A stretch of 64,000 nucleotides of DNA from the NCBI GenBank assembly GCA_003993805.1, contig RSEF01000017.1, forward strand, positions 12,346,576 through 12,410,575, in the 5' to 3' direction. Both the position numbers and the translations under genes were made by a program. This DNA is from Himantopus leucocephalus (taxonomy: Eukaryota > Chordata > Aves > Charadriiformes > Recurvirostridae). A model generated the notes under the pieces. It was not told the DNA's origin. It saw only the letters and a list, made by a program, of their open reading frames with translations, and did not search any database. The first letter of the stretch is position 1. The number at the start of each line of letters is the position of its first letter. This document shows, piece after piece, positions 37,401 to 49,400 of this stretch.

Positions 37401-39675
37401 AATCTATTAAACATTTGGCTTATGCTTTTTGTAGGAGTTGACATGATAATTAGGAGATGTGAGATTGTTTTCTTAACACACTGGAGTGCAAGAATGGCAG
37501 GATAGCTGGCACGCTTAAACAGAGTATGGAGACTTCCTCTGTGTATGGCTGCCTGAAGTTTTAGGAGTTGAGAGCTTTCCCCAGCTCTTTGCTGATTTAA
37601 TTAGGGTTTTTCCTGTCAAGAAATCTGAAGGTCAACACATGCTTAGTGGAATCTGTCATTTATGATAATTAAACACCCAGAGATAGATCCTTAAAAATCG
37701 GTGGTGCACACGTTAAGAATCTGTTGTGTTTCATTTCTATGCTGGTCAGGGAAACAAACAACTGTATTTTAAAAACTTGTAAATAGAGAGGTGGCTGATT
37801 CTTGCAAGTCTCTGTGGAAACTGAATGTGGGTGCTGTCTCAGCGCAGAGATTCCTGCATTTGAGATAATTAATGAGCAGTGTGGAAACAGAAACTGTTTA
37901 TTAGGAGATTGTCAGTGACCAACAATGTATTAGCCATTGAGCTGTGTGTGCATGAGCCTTTTCTTAAACTTTTCCCTGTGTGAGTCATGACAGTAGCACA
38001 CTTCCCAGACTTGACTAGTTTGTGCTGTTAACCCGTGCTGTGCGGTCAGACAGGTGAAAAACCACGGATAGCATTCCTAGGTCAGCAGTAGAGTTGGTGT
38101 TAGTATCTTGACTGTTCTGGTAATGCTGGCAAAAAGCAGAGTGTTTGCTGCAAGGCTTGACAATTCTGTGCAGCTCTTGTCCTGCTGTTTTGGTAGGGAA
38201 GCTGAAGTAGATGCACGAAGGAAATGGTGGGATTCTTTATAGAGGCATTAAAAATCTTTCTAGGGATGTTGGCTCATTGTTTGGTTTTGCTATTATTTGT
38301 TTTGCTTTTGCATTTCCTTGGTTAAAAGATGTAGGTAGCAATAGCAGATTAAAGAGGACTGTAGGTTTTTTCATCTCTGCAAGAGCTTTGATTGTGCTTT
38401 CCTAGAAGTTGGATGAGTGTCTGTTTTGTCCAGTGCATGTGAATTATTCTGGCTTATGTTGAAAGCGTTACCTCAGCAGTTCGGTTTTGAAGGGACAGGT
38501 TCAACTTTCAGTTTGTTGTGTTTTACACTTACTCTGGGAATTCACTTGGGGGAAGAATCGCTGCATAACATCGAAAAGCTCACTGAGATAAGGACATCTT
38601 GTACAAGTATCCTGTTACTTAAAGGGCACTGAATGTTCATAGTACTAAATAGAATTTCTAAACAGATGGTCATAATTAACATAAAATACATCACTGATAG
38701 TCTGTTTGGTGTTCTAGTAATTATTTCAATGGTCCGATACTTCAGCATTAATTAAACTGTAGTGCAGCCAACAATGGAATTGCAGCAAAGAGTTACTGAA
38801 TTCAAATGCGGAGGGGAGAGCTCTGCTTCCTCAAAACAATTACCATTTTTTCCCATCATCGGAAGAAAAAAAAATAAAGAACGTTAAACATGTAATTAAA
38901 ACATTTGTGTATTTGCATTTCTAACAAGCTGCTAGGAGAAGCTTGTTCATAGCCTTGAAGTGAACTAACTGGTCTCTAGGTTGCACAGAAAGTCAACATC
39001 ATCGCACATTGCAGCAAAGGGTGGGGCTGCTCAGCTCTGAGATGAAGCTGTGAATTTAAATCTTCATGACGAAAGCTTGAATGTAAACGGTTTTGATGAA
39101 CTTCTTAGGCCTGTTATCTTTTTCAAGAACAAACATTATGTAAGATGGGATGTCTTTCAGAACAATTTATATAAATCCATATTTTCTTTGGAATACGTTT
39201 ATGTAAACGATTTGTATGGTACTACTGCACGGAGCGAGATGTTTCAAGAGAAAAGACTTAATAGCAAGCCAACTGAAGTTACTGCTTGCCTTATAAGTTT
39301 TGTCCTAAATACTTGGATTTTCAACACATCAGAGATTTTTTCGCTGTGAGTTCATGGAAGTGGAGTTGCATTGTTGTGTAAGGTAGAGGTGTGAAAAACA
39401 AAATCGAATACATCAATCTCTGCCCTTGAGTGCTCTGATAGGTTCTTGGGAGGAAAGGGGGAAGTAACACAAGAGAAACATAATGCTAAAAGCTAATCTC
39501 TCATTCTGTTACTGTTTTCATATTATTAACTTTTGTTAATTGATTTGTCTTTTACAGAAAGAGAAAATGTGTCTCTTTTTTTTTTAAAAAAGCAAAACTG
39601 CGTTTAGTTTGGTGTCTGAGTAAGATCTGCAGAAGGAAGACATTGTTCTACTTCACTTCAAATGGAAATAATATG

Positions 39676-39742
39676 TTAACTTCCCCTGCCAAAAAAAAAA
39701 AAAAAAAANTTAACTTCCCCTGCAAAAAAAAAAAAAAAAAAA
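39676..39742. repeat. Duplicated ttaacttcccctgc plus poly-A on both sides of a single N (probable assembly artefact)
   Basis: The 14-mer occurs at 39676-39689 and 39710-39723, each followed by a poly-A run, with an N at 39709. This looks like two contig ends covering the same A-tract rather than a true duplication. Confidence 0.7.
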
Positions 39743-40158
39743 TTCTGTGTCTTTTCCCCACCCCAGGCCCGTTCTACAACCAGGGAGTGCTTTCAGGGTT
39801 TTGAAAACTTGAGGTTAGATGAGAAAGTGATTACTGTGATTCCCTTACACTTTCTGTGCCAATAAATGTCTTCCTCTTCCTACGCTAAAGGTGTATTTAA
39901 TGCTGTGAGAAGAATTTGAATGCCATTTATTGTGAATAGGTGTGACTTCAACTTATGCTAGACTGCATTAATTCAGTTCATGAGCCTTTTTTGGTACAAT
40001 TGTTAAACTCACACAAAGCTGGGGTTTTTGAGTGCTTCAACATAAGGATTTGGTTTTATTCTGTAAAATATTGAAATGGTGTTTTGGTTTTTTTTTAATT
40101 AAAAATCATTCTAAATTACCAGAAAACATGTTTTAAATACTCTGTTATTCACTTACAG

Positions 40159-40455
40159 CTGCCAAAACATAGTACAGTGAAATAATGGTCTGCTAGCCTG
40201 CTAAACAAGTGTCCAGCTTCCACAATGCCTGTGCAGGCAGCTCAGTGGACAGAATTTCTGTCCTGCCCAATCTGCTACAACGAGTTTGATGAGAATGTGC
40301 ACAAACCCATCAGCTTAGGTTGCTCTCACACTGTCTGTAAGACCTGCCTGAACAAGCTTCATCGCAAGGCATGTCCTTTCGACCAGACTGCCATCAATAC
40401 AGACATCGATGTGCTTCCTGTAAACTTTGCACTCCTCCAGTTAGTTGGAGCCCAG
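40159..40455 (+). CDS. RC3H2: RC3H2 exon 2: start codon and RING finger
   Basis: Acceptor ttacag ends at 40158 and the donor is GT at 40456. After 66 nt of leader, coding begins at 40225 and covers residues 1-77 in phase 0. It holds the complete RING (CPIC ... CSHTVC ... CPFD). The leader contains the 3-codon upstream frame 40185-40196. Confidence 0.95.
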
Positions 40456-43400
40456 GTATGATTTAAGCAGCTCTTTGTTTTGCCACTTCATGTTATTACC
40501 ATTTACATGCCAGTTGCAATACGTGTGCTGATGTTTTCCCCTAGTTTTAGTCTGAAAAAAAAAAATGGTAAGACTTTAACTTTGTAATATTTAGAAGTCC
40601 ATACATACTCTAAAAGCAACCACACGGTTTTCAGGACCGTCCTCTTCTCATAAAAAGAAAACATGTTCTAGTTGCAAGCTGAATTCTGGTTTAAAAAGGC
40701 TCTTGAACTGTGACTGGAGAAAAATATCGGTTAGGAAACGGACAGTTGTGTCACAATTGTCATTAGAAAAGTGAACCTGCAGATTGCACTTGTTCATTGT
40801 ACTCTTACAAGGCATCTCGTTTCTACATGTCACATGTTCGACAGTAGCTAGCTGTTTAACCAAGTTTCAGAAGCGTGTGTGTATATTTTTTTTTTTTTTT
40901 AAATATGCATGATGATGGCTTTTCAGTTGCGTTTTCAGACACTGGCTAATCAGGCCAGGAATGTTCCCGGTGCTGTCTCGTAGCAGTGGCAAAACAGCGA
41001 TTATATAATCAGTACTGCGCTTTATGGAGACTAAATAAGTCTGTTCACCTTATGCTGATTCATATGCTTTTTCATATTACTCTCGCTGTAACACCTGGGT
41101 GATGCAGTAAGAAGATGCTTTTTACTTTGCTTTTTAATGTCTTATCACATGCCTTGACGCAGCTATTGGTAATAACACTATCAATGTCAAAGTGGTTTTA
41201 TTTCTCAAGTTCACATGTTCCTTTAATTTTTTTATTTCTAAGTTTGTGTCAAATCACTGCCTTGATCTTACAACATTCATTTTCCTGGTGTCCTAACTTC
41301 TTGCAATGTCTTTCACACGGTTTAATACACTGTGACTAGTACTCCCTCTATCTTCATTGTCTGACCGTGTTACTCTGAGGTTTTTTTCCACCAAGTTAAG
41401 TTTGCTAGTTCTTCTCTTTGAAGATTTTGGCATGCCCAAATTATGCTTAAATTATTAACTTTGCTTTTGATTTTTTTTATATTATTTTCTTTTGTCTCTC
41501 TGTAGTAAATAATGCTGATCTAGTACATTGATCATCCTCTCAAATCTTGTGTTCTTCATTCATCTTTTAAGTAACTTCTCATTAGACCTTGGTTATTGTT
41601 TTCTATCCTACTTTTGTTCTTAATGTGTTGAGTACAAACAAAAATAACCTTTAATCACCCTGATCCTCATCTTGAGTCCTTTTTGTTATTTCTTATTACA
41701 GTCTACATACCTTGGGTGGGTCCTATCTTTCACTTCCCTAAAAAGCAATGTACATCTGCAGCATTATGTAATTAATAGTGGTGGTGTTGGTACCATCATA
41801 GGCGTATCAGATAGGTCAGCCGGGTATATATAATTCTTCTCCCCTTCCTCCCCCTTGCATTTTCTTAGGTACCTGATCATCAGACAGTAAAGTTGAGTAA
41901 TGTAGGAGAGAACAAACATTATGAAGTAGCAAAGAAATGTGTTGAGGATTTGGCACTCTACTTAAAGCCGTTAAGTGGAGGAAAAGGTGAGTCTCTGCTG
42001 AACAGCGTAATTTTGATGTCACTTACTTCTAACAGCACTGTTTTCCGCAGTGATTTTAGATGTCAATGGGATAATCCTATCATTTTTGTAGTACGTTTTC
42101 CCTTATCTCTTTAAAAGTTTATTCACACCTGTGACACTTTTATATTTTATGTTTACAAAATATTATTTTTTTGTTTAATAATATTTCCTTGGGGCTAACT
42201 TTGTACTAAAGCTGAATTTTCCTTAAAGGATGGGTTTGATGCCAATTTAAGATTTTAATTAAAATTCTTTTTGATAATGAGTTACAGAGTTGCCTAGGAG
42301 AAGGGAAGACACCTGTGACTAGTATCTAAGTCCTAGAGAAAGACACATACTATTAGACATTTTTATTTGTCTTGTTCAGATAAATTTGTCTGATTAGAAG
42401 CAATCGTTTGCCTTTTCTCTGTTTCTTTGAAGGTGTTGCAAGCTTGAATCAGAGTGCACTGAGCCGTCCAATGCAAAGGAAGCTTGTGACACTGGTGAAT
42501 TGTCAGCTGGTGGAGGAAGAGGGTCGGGTTAGAGCTATGAGGGCAGCTCGATCACTGGGAGAGAGGACCGTTACAGAACTGATCTTGCAGCACCAGAATC
42601 CTCAGCAGCTTTCTGCCAATCTTTGGGCTGCTGTCAGGGCACGAGGATGCCAGTTTCTAGGACCAGGTAAGGTACCTGTAGAACCTGCAACAGAGTATAT
42701 TTAGCTATACCTTTCCTGAACAAAAAATTCTTTGGAAATTTCTTCTGTTCAGTTGAAGATGTAATTAATTCTGTTCTTCTAGCTTTTTGCCAGGAAGAAG
42801 GGGGAAGGGGAAAAAAAAATAGGCAAGTTAGTAAAATATGCTGTTCTAAAGTTTTTGGGTCATCTTCCCCCGTATTAACTTTATTCTTTGAAATTGTGAG
42901 GAAGTATTTCAAAAATCCTGGCAAAGGAGAGTAAATAAGCAAGCTTTCTGCGGTTTGTAATGCAGTGTAACTGTAACGCTGTCTGGTTCTACTGCTGCCT
43001 GATTAGAACTGGATAGGAAACTGCAGATGCTCTCTTGTTCATACTTTAGCTATAAATACCATCAGCCTAACTTTAGTTGCAGCATACTTTTTAATTTTAA
43101 AACCTATAATGATCAGGTTTGTATCTTCGATAAAAATAGCAAATAGTTAATGCTGCTGAAGCAAGCACAGAAATGAGAAGGAAATTCTGTTTAAACAGCA
43201 AGTAGTCCTGTATTGATTCTGATAACTCATTATAGCATTTCTGTAGTGTTCCCATATTTATTTTATACAGTTTCATAGAATTGTAGAGTGGTTTGGGTTG
43301 GAAGAGACCTTTGAAGGTCATATAGTCCAACCTCCCTGCAATAAGCAGGAACATCTTTAACTAGATCAGGTTGCTCAGAGCCCCATCCAACTCGACCTTG

Positions 43401-46400
43401 AATGTTTCCAGGGATGGGGCATCCACCACCTCTCTGGGCAATCTGGGCCAGTGTCTCACCACCCTCGGTGTAAAACACTTCTTCCTTATATTTAGTCTAA
43501 ATCTACCCCCTTTTAATTTAAAACCATTACCCCTTCTCCTATCACAACAGATCCTGCTAAAAAGTTTGTCCCCATCTTTCTTATAAGCCCCCTTNNNNNN
43601 NNNNNNNNNNNNNNNNNNNNNNNNNNNNNNNNNNNNNNNNNNNNNNNNNNNNNNNNNNNNNNNNNNNNNNNNNNNNNNNNNNNNNNNNNNNNNNGAGTGC
43701 TCATTGCTGGCTCATGTCCAGCTTTTCATCCACAGTACCCCCAAGTCCTCCTCAGCAGGGCTGCTTTCAATCCCTTCATCCGCCAACCCGTGCTGATACC
43801 AGGGGTTGCCCTGACACAGGTGCAAGACCCTGCACTTGGCCTTGTTGAACCTCATGAGGTTCACACAGACCCACTTCTTGAACTTGTCATGATGTAGTGT
43901 TGATGAGATATCCAAAATGACAAAGGCTACAAGACTGCACAGTGGAGAAAAGTATTAAAACTGCACTAGCGATGTGTTTATTACTGAAAATTAGTCTTAG
44001 CTCTTTAAGTTACTGTGCTTAGAGTGCTTCTAAATACTTCTAAACTACTGGATTTCTTAAAATGTTTACAAAGCTTTTTTTTTCTTATTATTAGTGAAAG
44101 AAAAAGTAGTAAGAATTATGTTCAAGATGACTGAGGTGCTCCTAGTTATGGTGTTAGTATATGATAGCCTTGCTGTTTCCTGGCAATATATTTCACTTGC
44201 TATGTTTTATTTTGTGTGTTAAAGCTATGCAAGAGGAGGCACTGAAACTTGTATTACTGGCACTGGAAGATGGCTCTGCACTCTCAAGAAAAGTTCTGGT
44301 ACTTTTTGTTGTGCAAAGGCTAGAACCAAGATTTCCTCAGGCCTCTAAAACAAGCATTGGTCATGTTGTGCAGCTACTGTATAGAGCATCATGCTTTAAG
44401 GTAAAATACCAATATTTGAAGTCTGTTCCTGCATAGGATTAGTATCTTTCACCTGTGAAATGTTACATAAATTCAGTTTCTACACATTTAAATAGTGTAG
44501 ACTGTAAGATTTTATCTAGAACTGTCATGAAATAGTTGTTTGATATTTAAAATTCCCTGCAAAAGGAACAAGTGGTCACGTGTGGAATTAGCCAGAATAG
44601 ATTCCGAAATTACTGCCCATCATCTGGAAATTAACTCCCCTGAAAGAGGCATGAAGCCTGACTCTGTAGGCTCTCCTAGCCTGCTTCAGGAAGAAGTGAA
44701 ATATTTTAATATAATCACTTTTGACTTTGGATTCATAAGAGTTGGCCACGGCCAGACATGGCAGACTGGCCTGGGTGCCCTCAAAGCATAGAATCCAATC
44801 CCAGAATTCTAAAGAAAAATTTTGGAGTACTGTAGTCCTGGGAGCTTCCCTAGCCCCAACACCGGGCATGAGAGAGGGACACCATACACAGAGACTGCTC
44901 TCAGCCTGAACTCCAGCGTTGTGTTCCCATACATTTGCCACTCTCTCCTTTTTGTTTTGTCTGTATCTAGCCACCTTGAACTGAAGAGATGCTTTATTTT
45001 TGATATATAGGGGTGGTTTGTTTAAAATGAATATTTCCCAACTCTATACCTGGAGAAAAATGAAAAGTTAATGGGTCTCTTTTTCTTTTTGAATCATAGT
45101 TAAAAACATGATTATCAAAATATCACTAAACTAAACATTAAAACTATAAGGCCTATTGCTCTCCTTTATGACAAATGTCTCCTGTAACCTGAGTTTTACT
45201 TAACACTTACAGTGGACTCTCAGTTAAATATTCTGTTCTTTTTCACTGTCAATATCTTAAACTTTTTCTTCCTTTTTATTGTCACTTCTAGAGACTTTCC
45301 TGTTTCTTTAAGTCATCCTTTAATATTGCATAGCAAAAACTCGTAGTAGAACTACTAAATATCTAACTGTATCTCCTGTGACTTAAGCAAATCTGATTAC
45401 TTTCCTAGTTGGAAGTAGTGTGTTGGTGTGGTTTTGCACCTGTGATCCTGTAAAAACTTGGAGAGGGTGTTTCTGCCTGTGAACTGCTAGCTAAGTGGAT
45501 GAATACGTGGAATAAAACAAAGCATATGCTAAATATACAAAAGCAATACTTTTGTGATTTGTGCTGTGTAACTGTCTTCTTCTGATGAAGATTTTTTGTT
45601 AAAGGAGTACTTAACTATTACTATTTATTAGGTCACTAAAAGGGATGAAGATTCTTCTCTGATGCAACTTAAAGAAGAGTTTCGGAGTTACGAGGCTTTG
45701 CGGAGAGAACATGATGCCCAAATTGTTCACATTGCCATGGAAGCAGGACTTCGAATATCACCAGAACAATGGTCTTCCCTTCTTTATGGTGACTTGGCAC
45801 ATAAATCGCACATGCAATCCATTATTGACAAGGTTTGTCGAAGGGATGATTTTAGTATCTTTGTAGGATTAGATTTGACTATTAAATGTTATAATAAAAA
45901 TCCAAGAACTGCTTGAGTTAACTTTTTATCTTCAGTCATATCAAATATTAATTAAAACTAGAATGAAGGGTTTTTTCCCACTGTAGTGTATTCTTCATAT
46001 GAAGACATTTTGGTTTTCAGTAGTTTAAGACTAATTCCCTTTTTTGTGTCTTATGATGAAGCTTCATAGGGCAGATTCTGAGCTGAGAAATAAAATTTCT
46101 CTCCACTGATACTCTCTATATGCCATCTGAAGACACTTCGTATTGCGTTTAGGAAACAATGTAATGAAAATCTTTTTAAGATTAGTAGTCCACAGTTGTA
46201 AGATGCAGCACACTAACACTCACTTTGTTTTCAGCTCCAATCTCCAGAATCTTTTGCAAAGAGTGTACAAGAATTGACAATTGTCTTGCAGCGCACAGGG
46301 GATCCTGCAAACTTAAACAGGCTGAGGCCTCATTTAGAGCTCCTGGCAAACATAGATCCAAATCCAGGTATGCAAATGAAGATTTTTAAACACTTTGTGA

Positions 46401-49400
46401 TATTTTTTGTATCTGGCAAAGTAAATTACTGATAACCTCCATTCCTGGTTTCAAAATTCGCATTAATTAACATAGTATATCATAAACTCTTATTCAGGGT
46501 TCTCTTGAGTTCTGTCCTAGTACTTGGTGTTTTGAACTACTAGAAGAGTTGCCTCTTATTTATGATACTACTGGAATTATTGACAGAATGACAAGCTTGC
46601 TTTTAATAATCGTAGATGCAGCATCTCCAACATGGGAGCAGCTGGAAAATGCAATGGTCGCTGTAAAGACTGTGGTACATGGGCTGGTGGATTTCATTCA
46701 GAATTACAGTAGAAAAGGCCATGAAACTCCACAGGTAACTATATTCGATTGTTGCATTATATGTCTTAATGTACATTTACTGAAAAATGCAACTTCGAAA
46801 AATTACTATTGATTTGAAATATTTATGGCCTTTTCTGTGGAATAATCAATGATACTGTTATTTACTGCATTCAGGTTTTAAAAACTTAACATTTCTGAAT
46901 ATGGAATGTAGCAGAGCTTGCTATAGTGAGATCCATGCAATGGCATTGTACTTAGCACATCAACAAGAAGTTTCCTTAGCTTTCTGATTAAAGGTGCAAA
47001 ATGTAAAAACATATCATGGATGTGTTTTGTATATTTTAAGCCTATTTTTATATAACTGTCTGTTAGATTGTAAGAGGAATGTCTTGTGTTTGGGTTTTTT
47101 TTTTAAAGCCACAACCAAATAGCAAATACAAAACAAGTATGTGCCGAGACCTTCGACAGCAAGGGGGATGTCCAAGAGGAACAAACTGTACATTTGCTCA
47201 TTCTCAGGAAGAGCTTGAAAAGTGAGTGTGGGAGACTTCTTTTTCTTTTTTTTTTTCTTTTTAATTGAAATCCAAGCAATCTCCATAGAATTTTGAAAAC
47301 AGTTTATTCTATACATTTATTCATTCGGAAGGATTTGTGAATCTCTTGAAGTGACAACTCTTCACGTGAAAGTACAGTAAAGCAATGTCTGCAAACTAAT
47401 TCCAGTTTTATTTTTTATTTTACCCCGTATGAAGTAAAATTTCCTTTCCTGAAACTGAGCCTAGGCTCAGTGTCTGTCAGGGATTGGTTATATCACCTAC
47501 AAGGTAGAGAATGTTAATTACAGTTTAATTGATTAAGAAATAAAGTAAGTATGTAATGTCTGCATTCTTGAAGCTGTTTTCACCCAAACCCATTTTCAAA
47601 GAACTGCAGAAGTGGGTCTTATAAGAGGAGAAATGATCTTTGGTTACAAGGAAGACGTTGATGTTCCGTTTGCAGATTGTTGAAAATAAGCATGAGTTTT
47701 TTGAAGTCTTGTGATTTTTGGATAACGTATTCCTCTCAATCTTTTCCTTTTGCTAGTTTTACAAATACATTAAACGTCACAATAAGCACTTTTTAAATCG
47801 TCTGTGTTTTGTATGTGTTTGTTTTTAGATATCGCTTGAGGAACAAAAAAATCAGTGCAACAGTGAGAACATTCCCCCTTCTAAATAAAGTTGGCGTAAA
47901 TAGCACCGTCTCAACCACAACAGGAAACGTAATTTCTGTCATAGGAAGCCCTGAAGCAACAGGGAAGATGGTGCCAAGTACTAATGGAATAGCTAATCTA
48001 GAAAGTGGTGTTCCCCAATTGATCCCTCGCTGTGCGGACACCTCCTTGAGAGCTTTGGAGAACACCAAGAAGGGAGGGAAGACTGGAGCCAATGGCCAGA
48101 ATGTTTCTGGATCCCCTACAGAATCACTACCTGAAAAGTAGGTAACTTTTTTTGTAAAGATAACTAAGCACAACATTTTGCTTTTAGACTTAGCATGGAG
48201 TTTGTGGATGGCAAACAATAGATACTGAATTCTGGTCCTGACTTGCAGTTGTTGCTGATGCTGACTGGCTGCAGAGTTGTGTAACGTCTTGTACTGCAGT
48301 ACAGATACTGTTATACAAAGTCTGTGGATTCAAGTTGTCAGATCTGTTGTTTTAGCTGTTGAATACTCCTATGCAATATAGATAAAATGGTAAATCTCTC
48401 CCTTTATCTCTTACTCTGTTGTTCTCAGTCTGATATCTAAATTACTATTGGGTTATTACATAAAAATAAAACAAAAAAACTTACACTCAAAATTTCATAC
48501 TTCCTGAAGTCAAGAAGGGTGCACATAGTGCGTAGTCCCTTAATAATCCTGGAAATCTTCTAGTTTTGGGGTTTTCCCTTAAAAACTTTTAGATACTTCT
48601 CCAGGAAGCACTGAGCCTCTAAACAACTTCTCAAAGCTGTGGTCGTTACCAGAATACACTTACAAATGGTACGTAAGCTTCTGAGTATGTACCAAAACAT
48701 TTATATCCACTTTTGAGCTCTCTTAGGAGAAAGTCTGAGATGTAATAATACTGTCAGTTCGTAGTATGAAAAATAAAATTCCAGAGGAAGTGACATGGCC
48801 CAAAGTTCCACATTACATGGGAGTGTACACAAAGAGATGACCAACTGAAGTAAGTAAAGATCTGCTTAATGATTTCTTGGTAATCCTTTTCAGTAAAATT
48901 GGTTCTCCACCCAAGACTCCTGTAAGCCAGGCAGCAGCTACCTCAGCTGGTCCTCCTAATATTGGAACAGAAGTTAATTCTGTGCCTCCAAAATCCAGCC
49001 CATTCGTTCCCAGAGTACCTGTCTACCCTCCACATTCTGATAATGTTCAATATTTCCAAGATCCCAGAACTCAGCTGTCGTATGAAGTTCCACAGTACCC
49101 GCAGACAGGTGAGTGAGCCGAGCACTGAATCAAAAATAGCTCTGAAGTTTTCTCTAGATAAGCCTGAATGCTGAGAAATAACTTTTATCTCAGTTTTGTG
49201 GATTTCTTTTTGATATCAGCTGAATCTTCACTTAATGGAATACTAATCTGGTCTTTTGCTGAGTATGGGAGGGACCTATAGTTTGTTCCCAGTATCGGTG
49301 GTTCTTGTCTTTGTGTGCTGTGTGATATGCAACTTGTACCTCAGCATCCAGAAGAACTTGAACCTCAAGGTCTTTCATCTACTTTTTCCTTTGTTAGCAT

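Larger units (their letters stand above)
31812..40158. other. RC3H2 intron 1
   Basis: About 8.3 kb, the largest RC3H2 intron. It contains a poly-C run at 31879-31910 with an N at 31867, a 28-bp tandem duplication at 34410-34464, a GTTT microsatellite near 35550-35575, and an N-flanked duplication plus poly-A at 39676-39742. No other gene was recognised. Confidence 0.7.
42667..44224. other. RC3H2 intron 4, with CR1 insertion and gap
   Basis: Contains a CR1 copy (43273-43890) interrupted by 100 Ns. The rest is ordinary AT-rich intron. Confidence 0.8.

Noticed and set aside
40905..41060. Possible second C/D snoRNA (ATGATGA in RC3H2 intron 2)
   Set aside because: The nearest usable CTGA is about 150 nt away and no terminal stem pairs the ends.
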